Shown: in pieces, positions 62,878 to 64,000 of the stretch
Layout of the letters: each line of letters starts with the position of its first letter
Numbering within the stretch: the stretch's first letter is position 1
Assembly (NCBI GenBank): GCA_963704815.1
Contig: CAVPHU010000001.1
Location: 1,426,001-1,490,000 of the forward strand
DNA: 64,000 nt
Reading direction: 5' to 3'
From: DATKWD01 sp963704815
GTDB lineage: Bacteria; Actinomycetota; Acidimicrobiia; Acidimicrobiales; Salinilacustritrichaceae
The notes under the pieces: generated by a model
Seen by the model: only the letters and a program-made list of their open reading frames with translations
What the model was told of the DNA's origin: nothing
Database searches by the model: none
Translations under genes and position numbers: made by a program

Positions 62878-63567
62878 GTGAGTACGGCCAAGACGCTCGC
62901 ACTCGGGGCGCTCGCCCTGGCGATCGTCGCGGGCACCACGACCTGGTGGTTCGTCATCCGCGACACCGCTCCCCCGGAAGCTGCGCTCCCCGAGGTCGAG
63001 GATCCGGTCGATCCCGCGGCGGCCGAATTCACCGACGCCGACGGCACCTGGACCGCGGTCGCCGGGCCCGGTCGCTTCGTCGGCTACCGAATCGAGGAGC
63101 GTTTCGGTGGTGACACGGTGAGCCGGACCGCAGCCGGTCGGACCGAAGCGGTCGAGGCCTCGATGACCGTCGACGGCAACGTGGTGACCGACATCAGCGT
63201 GACCGCCGACCTGACCCAGCTCGAGAGCGACCAGGCCCGCCGGGAGCGCTACCTCCAGAACTCCGCCCTCGAGATCGCGACGTTCGACACGGCGGTCTTC
63301 GTCGCCGAGCCGGCCACCCTGACGTCGGTCCCCGAGATCGGGACGCCGTTCGAGGTCGACGTGACCGGCATGCTGACGCTGCACGGGGTCACCAACGAGA
63401 TCACCGTGCCGATCGAAGCCCGCTGGAACGGCGACTCGATCGACGTCGCCGGGAACGCCGACATCGTCCTCGCCGACTACGGCATCGAGCCGCCCGACAT
63501 CGGCGGGTTCGTCAGCGTCGGCGACGTGGGTGCCTTCGAGTTCCAGCTCCACCTCGAATCCGCCTGA
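62878..63567 (+). CDS. YceI-family exported protein
   Basis: 229 aa with an N-terminal membrane anchor (LALGALALAIVAGTTTWWFV). The YceI lipocalin-like barrel follows: GRFVGYRIEERFGGDTVSRT, SVTADLTQLESDQARRERYL, then FEVDVTGMLTLHGVTNEITV and ADYGIEPPDIGGFVSVGD. YceI proteins bind polyisoprenoids such as quinones. It starts 15 nt after the preceding lipoprotein, so the two are probably one operon linking an isoprenoid-binding and a copper/redox protein. Confidence 0.87.
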   Translation: MSTAKTLALGALALAIVAGTTTWWFVIRDTAPPEAALPEVEDPVDPAAAEFTDADGTWTAVAGPGRFVGYRIEERFGGDTVSRTAAGRTEAVEASMTVDGNVVTDISVTADLTQLESDQARRERYLQNSALEIATFDTAVFVAEPATLTSVPEIGTPFEVDVTGMLTLHGVTNEITVPIEARWNGDSIDVAGNADIVLADYGIEPPDIGGFVSVGDVGAFEFQLHLESA

Positions 63568-63636
63568 CCGGCAGGAGACGGCCCACGGACGGCTTGCTAC
63601 GGTCAGAGCCCCGCCCCGCCACCGAGGAGCCCTCCC

Positions 63637-64000
63637 ATGCCGATCTCCAACATCGCCGGAATCGTCCGCCTCCACCGAGACGAGCGGCCCGACCAGACCG
63701 CCATCGTGTACGGCGACGAGAAGGTCTCGTGGCGTGAACTCGACGAGACGAGCAGCCGGCTCGCCAACGCCATGCTCGCTGCGGGCATCGGACCCGGCGA
63801 CCGAGTGGCCCGCGTCGAGAAGAACGCACCCGACTACTTCGAGCTGGTGTTCGCCACCTCGAAGATCAACGCCGTCATCGTCGACGTGAACTGGCGGCTC
63901 GCACCGCCCGAGATCCGCCAGATCGTCGACGACGCAGGCGCCAAGCTGCTCTTCGTCGGTGGTGAATTCGCACCCGCGCTCGAGGGGCTCGACACCGAGA
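63637..64000 (+). CDS. AMP-binding acyl-CoA synthetase, 5' part (runs off the right edge)
   Basis: 121 codons are in the window. The N-terminal ANL-family pattern is clear: ERPDQTAIVYGDEKVSWREL, SRLANAMLAAGIGPGDRVAR, KNAPDYFELVFATSKINAVI and VDVNWRLAPPEIRQIVDDAG. It should activate a fatty or related acid to an acyl-CoA via acyl-AMP; the adenylation core is beyond the edge. GAGGAG lies 7 nt before the ATG, and TACGGT at 63597-63602 may be the -10. Confidence 0.88.
   Translation, partial: MPISNIAGIVRLHRDERPDQTAIVYGDEKVSWRELDETSSRLANAMLAAGIGPGDRVARVEKNAPDYFELVFATSKINAVIVDVNWRLAPPEIRQIVDDAGAKLLFVGGEFAPALEGLDTE

Noticed and set aside
1..64000. CRISPR arrays, prophage or integrated plasmid
   Set aside because: No regularly spaced repeats, phage structural genes, integrase or replication genes were seen; only transposase relics are present.

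Overview
The window is high-GC DNA of an actinomycete-type bacterium, most likely an Acidimicrobiia relative. That assignment is inferred from gene content, not from a marker gene. The content includes a wax ester synthase/DGAT, acyl-CoA dehydrogenase, crotonase, an MpaB-type oxygenase, a DUF1707 protein, a TIGR03083/maleylpyruvate-isomerase-like protein, an L,D-transpeptidase and several lipoproteins. At least 13 genes carry a TANNNT -10 box only 6-9 nt before the start codon and have no Shine-Dalgarno, which points to frequent leaderless transcription. There are no rRNA genes and no CRISPR arrays. One tRNA-Arg(CCT) is present. No intact mobile element is seen, only transposase relics.

Layout. 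0-8.9 kb: CotH kinase-like protein, DUF1707 protein, crotonase, an Rv1264-like adenylate cyclase, a RIO-type kinase, a secreted S15/CocE hydrolase and an aldehyde dehydrogenase. 8.9-20.7 kb: acetolactate-synthase-like enzyme, GH10 xylanase lipoprotein, WS/DGAT, two paralogous NAD(P)-binding dihydrodipicolinate-reductase-like proteins, L,D-transpeptidase, a HExGH metalloprotease-like lipoprotein and small membrane proteins. 20.8-24 kb: tRNA-Arg followed by a decayed zone with two transposase relics and a broken ankyrin-repeat gene. 24-26 kb: lipoprotein, gpsA, zinc-ribbon protein. 26-39 kb: a signalling block (cyclase-ATPase, PAS protein, two MBL-fold proteins), an MpaB/methyltransferase pair, a DUF4389 protein, patatin and an acyltransferase. 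39-42 kb: a ba3-type cytochrome oxidase operon (cupredoxin, IIa, II, I). 42-48 kb: HPF-like, alcohol dehydrogenase-like, CBS-BON, universal stress protein, SurE-like lipoprotein, ABC-F. 48.4-53.3 kb: the most striking locus. 53.4-64 kb: TPP enzyme, ABC exporter-type permeases with ATPase, a second Rv1264-like cyclase, acyl-CoA dehydrogenase, a copper-protein-like lipoprotein, YceI and the start of an acyl-CoA synthetase.

The 48.4-53.3 kb operon encodes two TasA/camelysin-like exported proteins. They flank one polypeptide made of two complete SipW/archaeal-type signal peptidases in tandem and a membrane GAF-GGDEF-EAL c-di-GMP enzyme. The last three genes overlap by 1-4 nt. It looks like a self-contained system for exporting a matrix fibre or surface protein, wired to c-di-GMP. 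This arrangement is the best candidate here for an undescribed system.

Caution: seven genes are split into two adjacent frames, and in every case the shift is +1. This includes the normally indispensable gpsA. Single-base insertions in the assembly are the simplest explanation for most of them.
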